Below, one piece after another: positions 9,799-19,669 of a stretch of 64,000 nucleotides of DNA (the first letter of the stretch is position 1; every line of letters begins with the position of its first letter). A program made the position numbers and the translations under genes. The DNA lies in the NCBI RefSeq assembly GCF_004135735.1, contig NZ_CP012670.1, forward strand, positions 8,076,501 to 8,140,500. The letters are read 5' to 3'. The notes beneath the pieces are model-generated. The model was given only the letters and a program-made list of their open reading frames with translations, was not told where the DNA came from and searched no databases. The DNA is from Sorangium cellulosum. GTDB taxonomy: Bacteria > Myxococcota_A > Polyangia > Polyangiales > Polyangiaceae.

Positions 9799-9808
9799 TA
9801 TGAACGTG
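9799..9808 (+). repeat. left inverted repeat of the IS110 element
   Basis: TATGAACGTG, five bases inside the deduced left end. Its complement is at 11874-11883, two bases inside the deduced right end. Confidence 0.6.
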
Positions 9809-10080
9809 GTGTGGCCTCGCTGCCGGACGCTGCGCGAAGGACTGGAGCGGAGACGAGAGGTGGACTGGAGCGGAGTGGCACGAGCGCGCGGCAGAAAGGC
9901 GTCGTGTCGTGGGGGCGTCGTCTGCCGCGCGCAGGCAGCGCGCGGGCGAGGCGCAGGGAGGCGGAGCGGAGCCTGGGGGGACGAAGCGCGCCTCGCCCGC
10001 TTGCCGCCCTGAGGGGGAGAGGAGAACGCGGCCGTTGGGGAATCGAGGCGCCAGGGAGGCCCTCGGAGCGAGCCGACGAC

Positions 10081-10200
10081 CCCGAGCTGACAAAGGACTT
10101 GCAAAGGGGTCGTCCCATGCTGGCCTCCCTCGCACCGGGCATGGGACGGGGTGAGACGCTGTCTCAACCAAACGTGCGGTGCGAGGGGGTCGTTCACCCC
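10081..10200 (+). ncRNA. candidate structured (bridge) RNA in the IS110 left end
   Basis: Within the non-coding end upstream of the transposase, CGTCCCATGC (10111-10120) pairs perfectly with GCATGGGACG (10139-10148). The loop of that hairpin contains CCCTCGCACC (10127-10136), which is the exact complement of GGTGCGAGGG (10178-10187). This allows either a pseudoknot or two alternative folds. A GGGGTCGT motif also occurs twice, before the first stem and after the last. IS110-type elements express a bridge RNA with two internal loops from this end; whether these pairs form that RNA is inference, and the limits of the RNA are not known. Confidence 0.35.
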
Positions 10201-10435
10201 GGGGTCGGTCGGTTACGAGTATGGGTCCAGAACCCGCTGTCGTATGTGACCGCCCCTCCGGCCCACCCGGTTGAGCTGGGAGCTCGAATAGGTAGGTGCC
10301 GTACGACCTGTTGTTTCGTCGGCGTGCTGGACCGTCGGCCTCGAGGGCCATCCAGCTCGCCGGGTCCCGCGAAGGGGACTCGCTCGCCTGGGCACCCGGG
10401 CAGCACGACCCCGCTCGCACCGCACGAGGTGAATC

Positions 10436-11854
10436 ATGACTGTCGTGGGGTTGGATGTCCACAAGCGTGTGGTAGAGGCCGTGGTGCTTCGCGCCGAGGA
10501 CGGCCGCATCCTGCATCGGGAGCGCTTCGAGTGCACCCGAGAGGAGCTCGTTCGCTTTGCGACGAAGCGGCTGGGTCCGAATGCCCGTGTGGCGCTGGAG
10601 GCCACGACGAACACGTGGAGCATTGTCGAGCTTCTGCGGCCGTACACCGGCGAGCTCGTCGTCTCCAATCCGATGCGCACGCGCGCCATCGCGGAGGCCA
10701 AGGTGAAGACGGACAAGGTCGACGCGCTGGTGTTGGCTCAACTGTTGCGGGCCGACTTCTTGCCCCGGGTGTGGCAGCCGGACGGAATGACGCAAGCTCG
10801 CCGGCGGCTGACCGCTCGCCGTGCGTCGCTGGTCTCCGATCGGACGCGCGTCAAGAACCGCATTCACGCGGTGCTGCACCAGCGGTTGATGGAGCCACCG
10901 GTCAGCGACCTGTTTGGAACGAAGGGCATGCGCTGGCTTCAGATGCTGGAGCTCGACGCCGCGGGGCGCCTCGCCATCGACAGCGAGCTGAGATTGCTGC
11001 GTCAGATCGAGATAGAGATGACAGCCGTGGATGAGGCGCTCGCGCAAGATGGGTACGATGACCCACGGGTGCGGCTGCTCATGACGCTGCCGGGGGTCGA
11101 TGTGGCGGTGGCGCAGACGCTGCTGGCGACGCTTGGTGACATTCAGCGCTTCAAAGATCCCGACGCTGCTGCGAGTTACATGGGGCTCGTGCCCTCGACC
11201 CGACAGTCGGCGGAGCATTGCTACCACGGCCCGATCACCAAGCAGGGCAAAGGGCAGGCGCGCTGGATGCTTGTGCAAGCGGCTCAGCATCTGTCCGCGC
11301 ACCCTGGTCCCTTGGGCGTCTTCTTCCGCCGCCTCGCCAAGAAGAAGAACCGCAACGTGGCGGTGGTAGCGACGGCGCGCAAGCTCGTCACGATTGCCTG
11401 GCATATGCTGAAGAACAACGAACCCTACCGCTACGCCATCCCGCGCTCGACGGAGACCAAGCTCTCCAGAATGCGGGTGAAGGCGACCGGCGAGCGGCTC
11501 CGGCCCGGGCTGCCGAAGGGACAGCCGCGGCCCAAGGCCTACGGCTCGGGCGTGCGCACCCGCACCGTACCGGCGCTCGACACGATCTACGAGCGCGAGG
11601 GGCTGCCGCCGATCGCACCGCTGTCCGACGGCGAGTTGCGCATGCTGCGCCAGCAGAAGGTGCTCAAGCACGTCGCGCAGACCAGCCGCCCTCAGCGGCT
11701 GCCTCGTCGCGCTGCGGCGCCCGAGCCGCCCGACGTGCCTGGGGCCGTTTCGCCTCGGTGCCCTGGCCCGCGACCGTCCGCCGGGCGAGCGCCCGCGGCA
11801 CCGCGGCGGGCCAAGTCCACGCAGACCCCTTCTCCCGGCCGGAGGTTGATGTGA
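10436..11854 (+). CDS. IS110 family transposase
   Basis: A 472-residue recombinase with the N-terminal DEDD (RuvC-like) domain starting VVGLDVHKRVVEAVVL, with Asp at residue 7, the conserved TDKVDALVLAQLL segment near residue 97, and a C-terminal Transposase_20 domain with LPGVDVAVAQTLLATLGD near 220 and the serine-nucleophile region AASYMGLVPSTRQS near 245. The ATG at 10436 follows a GAGGTGAATC ribosome site. A Pro/Arg-rich tail of ~60 residues extends beyond the usual family length of about 330-420. It appears intact and could be active. It is transcribed against the rhs gene it interrupts. Confidence 0.93.
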   Translation: MTVVGLDVHKRVVEAVVLRAEDGRILHRERFECTREELVRFATKRLGPNARVALEATTNTWSIVELLRPYTGELVVSNPMRTRAIAEAKVKTDKVDALVLAQLLRADFLPRVWQPDGMTQARRRLTARRASLVSDRTRVKNRIHAVLHQRLMEPPVSDLFGTKGMRWLQMLELDAAGRLAIDSELRLLRQIEIEMTAVDEALAQDGYDDPRVRLLMTLPGVDVAVAQTLLATLGDIQRFKDPDAAASYMGLVPSTRQSAEHCYHGPITKQGKGQARWMLVQAAQHLSAHPGPLGVFFRRLAKKKNRNVAVVATARKLVTIAWHMLKNNEPYRYAIPRSTETKLSRMRVKATGERLRPGLPKGQPRPKAYGSGVRTRTVPALDTIYEREGLPPIAPLSDGELRMLRQQKVLKHVAQTSRPQRLPRRAAAPEPPDVPGAVSPRCPGPRPSAGRAPAAPRRAKSTQTPSPGRRLM

Positions 11855-11873
11855 ATCGCTGTCCCGAGCTTGA

Positions 11874-11883
11874 CACGTTCATA
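11874..11883 (-). repeat. right inverted repeat of the IS110 element
   Basis: CACGTTCATA on the plus strand, the complement of the repeat at 9799-9808. Confidence 0.6.
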
Positions 11884-11885
11884 GG

Positions 11886-13954
11886 TATTCGAAATGCTCG
11901 TCACCCGCCTCGGTCGTCCGCTGAACGAGGCGCCCCGCCAGGTCGTACGTGAGATCGGTATGCACCGCCGGCCCCGCCGCCTCGGCCCCCATCGCCCCGC
12001 CCGTCGTGACCCGCGTCGGGCGCCCCGCCGCCTCGAGGCGATAGCGCAGTACGCGCCCGTCGAACGTGCGCTCCTCGATCAACCGGCCATAGATATCGTA
12101 AAGAAGCTCGTGCTTCTCCCCGAGCTCGTTCACGACCGTGGTGAGCTCGCCCTCGCGGTTGTAGAGCAGGCGGGCCACGTGCCCGTTCGCGTCCTTGCGC
12201 CAGCAGAGCCGGTGATACCCGCCCCACCCCCACTCTGTGACATGCCCGCTCGGGTTCTGGGCCCGCACGAGGTGCCGCTCCCCGTCGTACTGATACCTGG
12301 AGACGCCTCCCTGGGCGTCGATCACCTCGATGAGGTCGCCGCGATCGGAGTAGACGAAGCGCGTCTCTGCGCCCGCCGGATCGGTGCGCCCCGTGACGCG
12401 GCCGAGCGCGTCGTACCGGAAACGCCAGACCGCGCCGTTCGGCGGCGCGACCGCGGTCAGGTTGCCCTGCGCGTCGTACTGGTACGATGTCCTGGCGCCG
12501 TTCGGATCGATGCGCTCGCGCAGCAAGCCCCGCTCGTCGTGGCGGTAGGTGGTGGTCTGCCTCAGCGGATTCGCGATGTGCTCCGGGTTGCCCCGCGCGT
12601 CGCGGAAGATCTGGGTCACCCCGCCGAGCGGGTCGGTGATCTCGACGGGGGAGCCCGCCTCATCCCGGACGATCGACGTGCGGGCGCCGAGCTGGTTCGT
12701 GTAGCCGAGCAGGTTCCCGCGCCCGTCGCGCTCGAAGCGCTCGAAGCCGCCGTCCGGATGTTCGAGGACGGCGAGGAACCCTCGCGCGTCGTACACGGCG
12801 CGCACCGGCGACGGCCCGGCGTCGTGCGCCATGGTGAGCAGGCCGAGCGCGTTGTGCGCGAAATGCCCGACGTGCGTCGAGTCGATGACGTGCGTGTAGT
12901 CCTCGTCGAGGTACTCGAAGACGCAGTGGTGAACGCCCCTGGCGGGGTGGCGGTCCGACGCGAGCGCCGAGGGCACGTCCGGGTCCAGGCTCGGATCGGG
13001 CCTGGACAGGTAGTCGCCCCAGGACTCGATGCACCGCCCCTGGGCGTCGTACACGAAATGGAAGCAGAGGCCGGCCCGATCGACGTCGGCGGTGAGCCGG
13101 GCCGCGTCGTCGTACTCGTAGCGCGCGCAGAAGCCGTCGGCGTCGGTCGCCCCGACGAGCCGCCCGCGCGGGTCGTAATCGTATCTCTCCAGGGCGATCC
13201 ACCGCCCCTGCTCCAGCGCGTTCTTCACCTCGATCGAGGCGATGTGCCCAGCGCCGTCCCTGCGCACGCGGAGCTTCCGGCCGGCGCTGTCCGTCACCTC
13301 GACGAGCTGGCCGTCCTCGTACACGAGCGCGATACGGTTCTTGTTCCTGTCCTCGATCGCCGTGAGCAGGTAGAGGTGCTCGCCGAGCTTCTCCGAGAAG
13401 GCGTAGAGTCGCCCGTCGTTCGGGTCGACGACATAGCCCCACGGCTCGCGGCGGAGGCGGAAGCCGAAGGAGGAGACCACGTCGTCGCCCGCACGCAGTG
13501 ACTTCGGGAAGGAGACGCGCGTCCCCTGGTCCGTCCAGACGTCGACGGAGCGGCGGCGCTCCTCGACGCGCCAGCCAAGGCTGTGGGCCCATCCCCACCC
13601 GAGACCGACATCGCGGCGGTGCGCGTGGGAGCTGTAGCTGCGCCTCAGCTGTAGCGGCAAGGGGCCGGGCAGCTCGACGATGAGGATCGGATGGGTGAAC
13701 GCGCGTCCGGTGGCGACGTCGACAGGGTGCGACTTGGTGCCGCAGAGCGGATAGCGCTGCGGATCCGGGGCGCCCTTGCCGCCGCCCTGCGCCTGGTTCC
13801 CGCCGCTCCCGCCTCCCGCGCCCTGCCGGCCCGCTCCAGCGCCGCCGCCAGGTCCTCCCGATCCTCCCGCGCCGCCACCGCCGCCCATCACGAAGACGCC
13901 GGGGTTCATGCCGGGAATGGCCGGGATGTTCGGGACCGGGGCCGTGCGTGCCAT
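11886..13954 (-). pseudogene. rhs N-terminal part, truncated by IS110
   Basis: The 5' half of the rhs gene, about 690 residues. It starts MARTAPVPNIPAIPGMNPGV at ATG 13954, then a long Gly-rich linker (residues ~24-70), the DUF6531-type segment PVDVATGRAFTHPILIVELP with SYSSHAHRRDVGLGWGWAHS, and many YD repeats (YDYDPRGRLVGATDADG and similar). The frame breaks at the IS boundary and reads only one codon into the element before a stop (HFEYL, stop). Before the insertion the sequence read DEHFEY-DMLGNLVEA. There is no recognisable PAAR domain, although the first 20 residues look like a short export or docking tag. Expressed alone, it would make the cage part without a toxin. It is transcribed against the DISARM genes on both sides. 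Confidence 0.85.
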
Positions 13955-14420
13955 AGCCTGAGGTTCGCTTGAACATCCCCCCGGAGACAAGCCACCGGTT
14001 CTGGACCGCAAGGCGATCGTTCAAGCGGCGTCCCCGGACATGTGGGCGAGCAGCGCGATCAGCGAGCCGGCGTCGCGGCCGCTGCCCGCCGGCTCGAGCC
14101 TCGTCGCCGGGCCGGACGGCGCGCCGTCGCGGTGGACGGGCACCCGCGCGCCCTGGCAAAGTACCCGCGGGCGGCAGGGCCTTCAACGTCGTCCGAGCCC
14201 GCGCTCCGGCCCACGGGCAACGGCGCCTGGACGCGGGCTTTCCGGTGGACATAACTCGGCCGATTCTTCTAGTACTTTCTATTCTGCGGGTCCCGGCTTC
14301 ATTCCGTGGGTTCGCGCGGAGGATCGAGATCGACCGCGTGCGCGCCGGGGGACGAGCGGGACCGCAGGCCGGCGGGGGCGCGCCGCGCGACCGCGCCAGG
14401 GGACGACGAGGAGGACGCCG
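13955..14420. other. divergent intergenic region between rhs and drmA
   Basis: 466 bases with no convincing gene. It must hold the rhs promoter (minus strand) and the promoter of the drmABC block. A locally AT-richer stretch at about 14249-14290 (ending TTCTTCTAGTACTTTCTATT) is the best place for the drmA promoter, but I see no clear -35/-10 pair. A GAGGA ribosome site lies just before drmA. Confidence 0.4.
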
Positions 14421-17400
14421 ATGCCGACGACGGAAGGGACGAAGCGCACCGAGCCGGTGCAGGTCCGCGATCACCTCGTGGAGGTCCTCGGGCGCGATCT
14501 CGTGGGGGCCGAGCCGCACGAGGTGCTCTCCGTGGCGCCGTCCCGCTGGTACCTGACGGGGTTCCTTGTGCCGCGGGAGGCGCCCATGGAGGTGCGCGAG
14601 GATCCGGAGCCGGACGAGGAGCTCGCGAGCGTGGAAGGCGAGGACGGGGACGACGCGTCGCCGCCGGAGGTCGCGTCGGCGCGCAAGGCGTTCTTCCCGT
14701 CGTCGATCGGGCTGAGCGTGCTCGTGCCGGAGGCGACCCGCGCGCTGTCGGTGCGGGCCACGTGGGGCGAGTACGTGCGCGAGGACGGGTCGGTCCGCCC
14801 CGCGCCGCAAGGCGAAGGGGCCGAGTCGCAGGCGCCGGCTCGCCCGCAGGAGCGCTGGCGGCGGTCGCCCCGGGAGGTCGCGCAGGCGTTCGCGGTCCCG
14901 CCGACCGGAAAGGTCGCGTATCCGCTCGCCGACGGCGTGAACCTCGTCGTCTCGGTGCGGCGCGTACCCAGGCGCAGCGGGGTCGAGGAGGGGGCGCGCG
15001 CGGTCTCGGCGTTCCTCGTGAACGACAAGGAGCTCTCCGAGCGCGCGCCCAAGGACCAGTCGTTCCTCTTCCAGGCGAGGCTCGAGCTCCACACCGAGGA
15101 GCAGTTCCTCCCGCGCCCGAACGTCCGCGGGCAGGAAGGGAACGACCCCGACGAGCAGATCGCGGAGCTGCAGTACCGCAACGTCTACGAGCACGCGGTG
15201 GGGCACGGGGTCGCGGCCGAGGCCGACGTGACCGAGGGGCAGGCTTGCAGGCGCGTGTGGACCACCTGGCTGCCGACCGCGGAGGTCGAGAAGGTGGTGC
15301 CAGGCGACGTCCCCGGGGTCCAGCTCGGGATGGAGGCGCTCGCCGACGCCGGGTCGGCGGCCGAGGTGCGGGCGATGCTCGCGGAGCTCCCGGCCAGGTA
15401 CGCGCAGTGGATCGCGGACCAGGCGAGGACGCCGGTCGGCGAGCACCAGCGCGAGGTGCTGGCCGGGCTGCTCGACGCGGCCGAGACGGTGCGGCGCCGG
15501 ATGATCGACGGCCTGGCCGCGCTCGACGACCCCGACGTGCTCCTGGCCTTCTGCCTCGCGAACCGGGCGATGGCGCGCGCCGCGCGGGCGCGGGACGTCG
15601 AGAAGAAGAACGGCCCGCCCACGTGGCGGCCGTTTCAGCTCGCGTTCCTGCTGATCAACCTCCGCGCGATGCACGAGCCGGCGCACCACGACCGCACCGT
15701 CATCGACCTGCTGTTCTTCCCGACGGGCGGCGGCAAGACCGAGGCCTACCTCGGGCTCGCGGCGTTCACCCTGGTCCTGCGCCGGCTGCGGAGCGGCGGG
15801 GTCGCGGGGGCGGGCGTCAGCGTGGTCATGCGCTACACGCTGCGGCTCCTGACGCTCGACCAGCTCGGCCGCGCCGCCGCGCTCGTGTGCGCCCTCGAGC
15901 TCGAGCGGCAGGAGCGCGCCAGGAAGGGAGACACGAGGCTCGGGCCGTGGCCGTTCGAGATCGGCCTCTGGGTCGGCAAGGGCGCGACCCCGAACCGGAT
16001 GGGCTCCGAGAAGGATTACGACCCGACGACGGCGCGGATGAAGGTCAACGCCTACCAGCAGGCCTCGGACAGGCATCCTTCGCCGATCCCGATCGAGAAG
16101 TGCCCCTGGTGCGACAGGAAGTTCGTCCCGAGCTCGTTCCGGCTGACGCCGACCCCGGCCCGCCCGCAGAACCTCGAGGTCTACTGCGCAAACCGCGATT
16201 GCGCGTTCTCCGGCGAGCGCGCGCTCCCGATCCTGACCGTCGACGAGCCGATCTACCGCCGGCTGCCGTGCTTCCTCATCGCGACCGTCGACAAGTTCGC
16301 GCAGCTGCCGTGGGTTGGGCGGACAGGAGCGCTCTTCGGCAGGGTCGACCGGCACGACAAGGCCGGGTTCTACGGCCCGTGTGACCCCGGGATCGGGCGC
16401 CCCATCGAGGGGGGCCAGCTCGCGCCGCCGGACCTCGTGATCCAGGACGAGCTCCACCTCATCTCGGGCCCGCTCGGCACCATGGTCGGGCTCTACGAGA
16501 CGGCGATCGACGTGCTCTGCGAGCGCCCCGCGGCGGGCAAGGCGTTCGGCCCGAAGATCGTCGCCTCGACCGCGACCGTGCGGCGCGCGGAGGCGCAGAT
16601 CAAGGCGCTCTTCGGCCGCTCGGCGGTCACGATCTTCCCGCCGCCAGGCCCGGACCGCCGCGACTCGTTCTTCGCGCGCACGGTGCCCGCGACCGAGCGG
16701 CACGCGCGGAAGTACGTGGGTGTCGCCGCCCCCGGCCGGAGCGTGAAGGTGGCCCTGCTGCGCGTCTACCTCGCGCTCCTCGCGGCCGGAAAGAGGGCGT
16801 ACGACGAGTCCGGGCTCGCCGCCGACCCGTACACGACGCTCGTCGGCTACTTCAACAGCCTGCGCGAGCTCGGCGGGAGCCGCCGGATCGTGGAGGACGA
16901 GGTCACCTCCCGCGTCCGCGGCTACGACACGCGCCGGCGCGTCGGAGAGGAGGCCGGCGATTTCGCGGCGCGCTCGCTCGGCGAGCCGGTCGAGCTCACC
17001 AGCCGCGAGCCGACGCACCGCGTCGCGAACGCGAAGGACCGCCTCGCGTGCGCGATGGACAGGCCCGAGCACGTCGATGTCGCGCTCGCGACGAACATGA
17101 TCTCGGTCGGCCTCGACATCCAGCGCCTGGGCCTGATGGTCGTGTTCGGGCAGCCCAAGACGACCGCCGAGTACATCCAGGCGACGAGCCGCGTGGGCCG
17201 CGACGACAGGAGGCCTGGGCTCGTCGTCACGCTGCTCAACTGCCACAAGCCGCGGGACCGCTCACACTTCGAGCGATTCAACGCGTACCACGCGTCGTTC
17301 TACCGTGCGGTCGAGGCGACGAGCGTCACGCCGTTCTCGCCGCGCGCGATCGACCGCGGGATCGCGGCCGTCACCGTGGCGCTCGCGCGCCTGAGCGTCC

Positions 17401-17795
17401 CCGAGCTGACGCCGCCGCGCGGGGCCGAGGAGATCGGCAAGGGCGCGCTGCGCGAGGCCGTGAGCCGCATCCCGCGGCGCCTCGGCGCGCGGGCGGCACA
17501 GGCGCACGTCGGCAAGGACGAGGCGCCCGAGATCGGGCGCAGGGTGGAAAAGCGGACGAGCGATCTGCTCGACTCCTGGCAGCGCACCGTCGAGAAGAAC
17601 CACGCTGTCAGCGCCGGTCTCCAGTACCAGCGCGAGGAGCCCGCTCACCCGAACCTGCTGCGCGATCCGCTCGAGCCCGAGCCGGACGATCGCGATCTGC
17701 GGAAGTTCAAGGCGCAGCGCTCGCTGCGTGACGTCGAGCCCAGCGTGGATGTGTACCTGAGAAAGCCCGGCGGACGCCGGCAGGAGGACGGCTGA
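14421..17795 (+). CDS. drmA: DISARM helicase DrmA
   Basis: A 1124-residue superfamily 2 helicase. Motif I is FFPTGGGKTEAYL near residue 434, a zinc-ribbon-like Cys set CPWC...CANRDC spans about 560-600, motif II is QDELHLIS (DELH) near 675, motif III is ASTATVRRA near 715, and motifs V-VI are ISVGLDIQRLGLMVVFGQP and YIQATSRVGRD near 895-922. DrmA and DrmB together form the core DNA-binding complex of DISARM, and DrmA drives translocation on DNA. The ATG at 14421 follows GAGGACGCCG; the longer upstream frame lacks a ribosome site. Its stop overlaps the drmB start by one base. It begins a second transcription unit, since the rhs block cuts it off from drmD-drmMI. Confidence 0.93.
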   Translation: MPTTEGTKRTEPVQVRDHLVEVLGRDLVGAEPHEVLSVAPSRWYLTGFLVPREAPMEVREDPEPDEELASVEGEDGDDASPPEVASARKAFFPSSIGLSVLVPEATRALSVRATWGEYVREDGSVRPAPQGEGAESQAPARPQERWRRSPREVAQAFAVPPTGKVAYPLADGVNLVVSVRRVPRRSGVEEGARAVSAFLVNDKELSERAPKDQSFLFQARLELHTEEQFLPRPNVRGQEGNDPDEQIAELQYRNVYEHAVGHGVAAEADVTEGQACRRVWTTWLPTAEVEKVVPGDVPGVQLGMEALADAGSAAEVRAMLAELPARYAQWIADQARTPVGEHQREVLAGLLDAAETVRRRMIDGLAALDDPDVLLAFCLANRAMARAARARDVEKKNGPPTWRPFQLAFLLINLRAMHEPAHHDRTVIDLLFFPTGGGKTEAYLGLAAFTLVLRRLRSGGVAGAGVSVVMRYTLRLLTLDQLGRAAALVCALELERQERARKGDTRLGPWPFEIGLWVGKGATPNRMGSEKDYDPTTARMKVNAYQQASDRHPSPIPIEKCPWCDRKFVPSSFRLTPTPARPQNLEVYCANRDCAFSGERALPILTVDEPIYRRLPCFLIATVDKFAQLPWVGRTGALFGRVDRHDKAGFYGPCDPGIGRPIEGGQLAPPDLVIQDELHLISGPLGTMVGLYETAIDVLCERPAAGKAFGPKIVASTATVRRAEAQIKALFGRSAVTIFPPPGPDRRDSFFARTVPATERHARKYVGVAAPGRSVKVALLRVYLALLAAGKRAYDESGLAADPYTTLVGYFNSLRELGGSRRIVEDEVTSRVRGYDTRRRVGEEAGDFAARSLGEPVELTSREPTHRVANAKDRLACAMDRPEHVDVALATNMISVGLDIQRLGLMVVFGQPKTTAEYIQATSRVGRDDRRPGLVVTLLNCHKPRDRSHFERFNAYHASFYRAVEATSVTPFSPRAIDRGIAAVTVALARLSVPELTPPRGAEEIGKGALREAVSRIPRRLGARAAQAHVGKDEAPEIGRRVEKRTSDLLDSWQRTVEKNHAVSAGLQYQREEPAHPNLLRDPLEPEPDDRDLRKFKAQRSLRDVEPSVDVYLRKPGGRRQEDG

Positions 17796-19669
17796 TGGCA
17801 GCGCGCAGGCCGCGTTCGAGCGGCTCTCCCAGGGGGAGGATCCGCCCCGAGGGGCAGGTCCGCAGGAGCCAGGTGCTGACGACCTTCGGGCCCGGCGCGC
17901 TCGTCGACTTCCCGAAGCACGCCGCCATCATGGGTGGGCTCGAGTCGTGGGGAGATCCGGACAAGGAGGGTTTCCAGCAGGTCTTCGAGGAGCGGCTCGA
18001 GGCCGCCCTCCGGGCCCGCGAGCAGAACCCCCGCTTGCGGCTCTTCGCACCGCCGTCGAGCCCGGATTCGCTCGACGCGCCGGCGCGCGGCATCACGGCC
18101 TTCGAGTTCCCGGAGTGGTTCATCGAGCAGCCGCCGGAGGGCCGGGTCGGCGAGGGCGGGTTCCGGTCGCGCCGCCTGCTCCACCGGAGGGCGATCGAGC
18201 GTGGCAGCTACGGCAAGGTCGTCCCGATCCGGTTCGTCCGGGCCTGTCCGAATGGTCACATCGGCGACATCGACTGGCGTGGCTTTGCCCACGGAGGCCG
18301 CACCGACTGCACGCGCGAGCTCTTCCTGGACGAGCGCGGGACGAGCGGCGATCTCGCCGACATCATGGTGCGCTGCGCCTGCAAGGCGAGCCGCTCGCTC
18401 GTCGACGCGACGCTGAAGGGCGATCAATCGCCCCTCGGGCCTTGCTGGGGAGAGACGCCGTGGCTCGCCGATGCGGCGCCGGGGGACGGGGAAAAGCCCG
18501 CTTGCGTCGATGAACAGGGGAAGCCGGTGCGGAACAAGCTCCTCGTCCGCTCGGCGACCAACGCATATTTCCCGCAGAACGTGAGCGCGATCTCCATCCC
18601 CACCGATGCGAGCAAGCAGGCGCTCCGCGAGGCGATCGAGGCGGCGTGGGGCGATCTCGAGTCGGCCGAGGGCGAGGAGGACGTCGCGCACGAGCTGAAG
18701 AAGGCCAGATACAAGCACCTGCGCGATCGCTTCAGCGCGCGGGAGCTGTGGGCCGAGGTGCAGCGCAAGAGGTCGGGGCAGAGCGAGGAGGGGCGCGGGA
18801 TCAAGGCGGCCGAGCTGGACACGTTCCTTGCGATTCCGGAGTCGGCCGGCGAGGACACGCCTGATAAACAGGATTTCTTCGCCCATGCGCTGTCGCTCGA
18901 TCCCGCGCGGCGCGGCGCCATGGGGCTCGTCTCGCGGGTGGTCCTCGTGCACCGGATGCGCGAGGTGATCGTGCAGCTCGGGTTCACGCGCTTCGAGGCG
19001 CCGGCGCGCGACGTCGACTACGAGCTGTCGCTCGGCGTGCGCACGGCGCCGCTGGCGCGCGAGGTGACCTGGCTGCCCGCCGTGGAGAACCGAGGAGAGG
19101 GCATCTTCCTGGCGCTCGACCCCGGCGCGGTCGCCAGGTGGCGCGACAGGCGCCCTCAGGTCGAGGCCCGGGAGCGGCAGCTCATCGCGGGGTTCGAGGC
19201 CTGGAAGAAGCGCCGCCAGGTCAAGAACGCGCGGTTCCCGGGCGTGACCTACGTGATGCTGCACTCGCTGTCACACCTCTTGCTCACGGCCGTCTCGCTC
19301 GAGTGCGGTTACGCGGCCAGCTCGATCCGCGAGCGCATCTATCTCGACGGGGACCGCTGCGGCATCCTGCTGTTCACCGGCACGCCCGACGCCGAGGGGA
19401 CCCTGGGTGGCCTCGTGCAGGTGGGCAAGAAGCTCGCTCACCACCTCGACGCGGCGCTCGACCTCGGCAAGCTCTGCTCGAACGACCCCGTGTGCGCGCA
19501 GCATCACCCGGACGACGCGCACGAGGAGCGGTTCCTCCACGGCGCCGCGTGCCACGGTTGCCTGCTCATCTCGGAGCCATCGTGCGAGTGGTCGAACGAG
19601 CTACTCGATCGCTCGCTGGTCGTGGACACGGTGGAGGACTCCGGCGCTGCCTTCTTCTCGGAGGCGTGA
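17795..19669 (+). CDS. drmB: DISARM protein DrmB (DUF1998 domain)
   Basis: A 624-residue protein, partner of DrmA. It opens with GQVRRSQVLTTFGPGALVDF, the conserved N-terminus of DrmB, then has RACPNGHIGDIDWRGF near residue 148 followed by CACKASRSL, and ends in the DUF1998 region SLSHLLLTAVSLECGY and SSIRERIYL, GILLFTGTPDAEGTLGGLV, then a Cys cluster (CSNDPVCAQH and ACHGCLLISEPSCEWSN) suited to bind zinc. The ATG at 17795 overlaps the drmA stop by one base, and the drmB stop overlaps the drmC start by one base. The order and tight packing match known DISARM operons. Confidence 0.93.
   Translation: MAARRPRSSGSPRGRIRPEGQVRRSQVLTTFGPGALVDFPKHAAIMGGLESWGDPDKEGFQQVFEERLEAALRAREQNPRLRLFAPPSSPDSLDAPARGITAFEFPEWFIEQPPEGRVGEGGFRSRRLLHRRAIERGSYGKVVPIRFVRACPNGHIGDIDWRGFAHGGRTDCTRELFLDERGTSGDLADIMVRCACKASRSLVDATLKGDQSPLGPCWGETPWLADAAPGDGEKPACVDEQGKPVRNKLLVRSATNAYFPQNVSAISIPTDASKQALREAIEAAWGDLESAEGEEDVAHELKKARYKHLRDRFSARELWAEVQRKRSGQSEEGRGIKAAELDTFLAIPESAGEDTPDKQDFFAHALSLDPARRGAMGLVSRVVLVHRMREVIVQLGFTRFEAPARDVDYELSLGVRTAPLAREVTWLPAVENRGEGIFLALDPGAVARWRDRRPQVEARERQLIAGFEAWKKRRQVKNARFPGVTYVMLHSLSHLLLTAVSLECGYAASSIRERIYLDGDRCGILLFTGTPDAEGTLGGLVQVGKKLAHHLDAALDLGKLCSNDPVCAQHHPDDAHEERFLHGAACHGCLLISEPSCEWSNELLDRSLVVDTVEDSGAAFFSEA

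Larger units (their letters stand above)
9794..11885 (+). mobile_element. IS110-family insertion sequence within rhs
   Basis: The boundaries are deduced from the interrupted rhs frame: rhs sequence stops at the TA at 9792-9793 and resumes at the TA at 11886-11887, giving a likely 2-bp target duplication and an element of about 2092 bp. A 10-bp inverted repeat TATGAACGTG lies close to each end (9799-9808 and, complemented, 11874-11883). One transposase gene occupies the right two thirds; about 640 bp of non-coding DNA lies to its left. IS110 elements typically lack long terminal repeats, make little or no target duplication and carry one long non-coding end that encodes a bridge RNA in the IS110 subgroup. 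The exact ends are uncertain by one or two bases. Confidence 0.8.

Noticed and set aside
8177..10012. A plus-strand frame of 611 residues over rhs
   Set aside because: It is antisense to clear YD repeats and runs into the IS element; no family likeness.
10013..10435. A passenger gene in the left end of the IS110 element
   Set aside because: Short frames there lack ribosome sites and protein-like composition; RNA structure explains the region better.
12660..17246. A 1528-residue minus-strand frame opposite drmA and rhs
   Set aside because: It crosses two real genes in opposite directions and has composition typical of a shadow frame.
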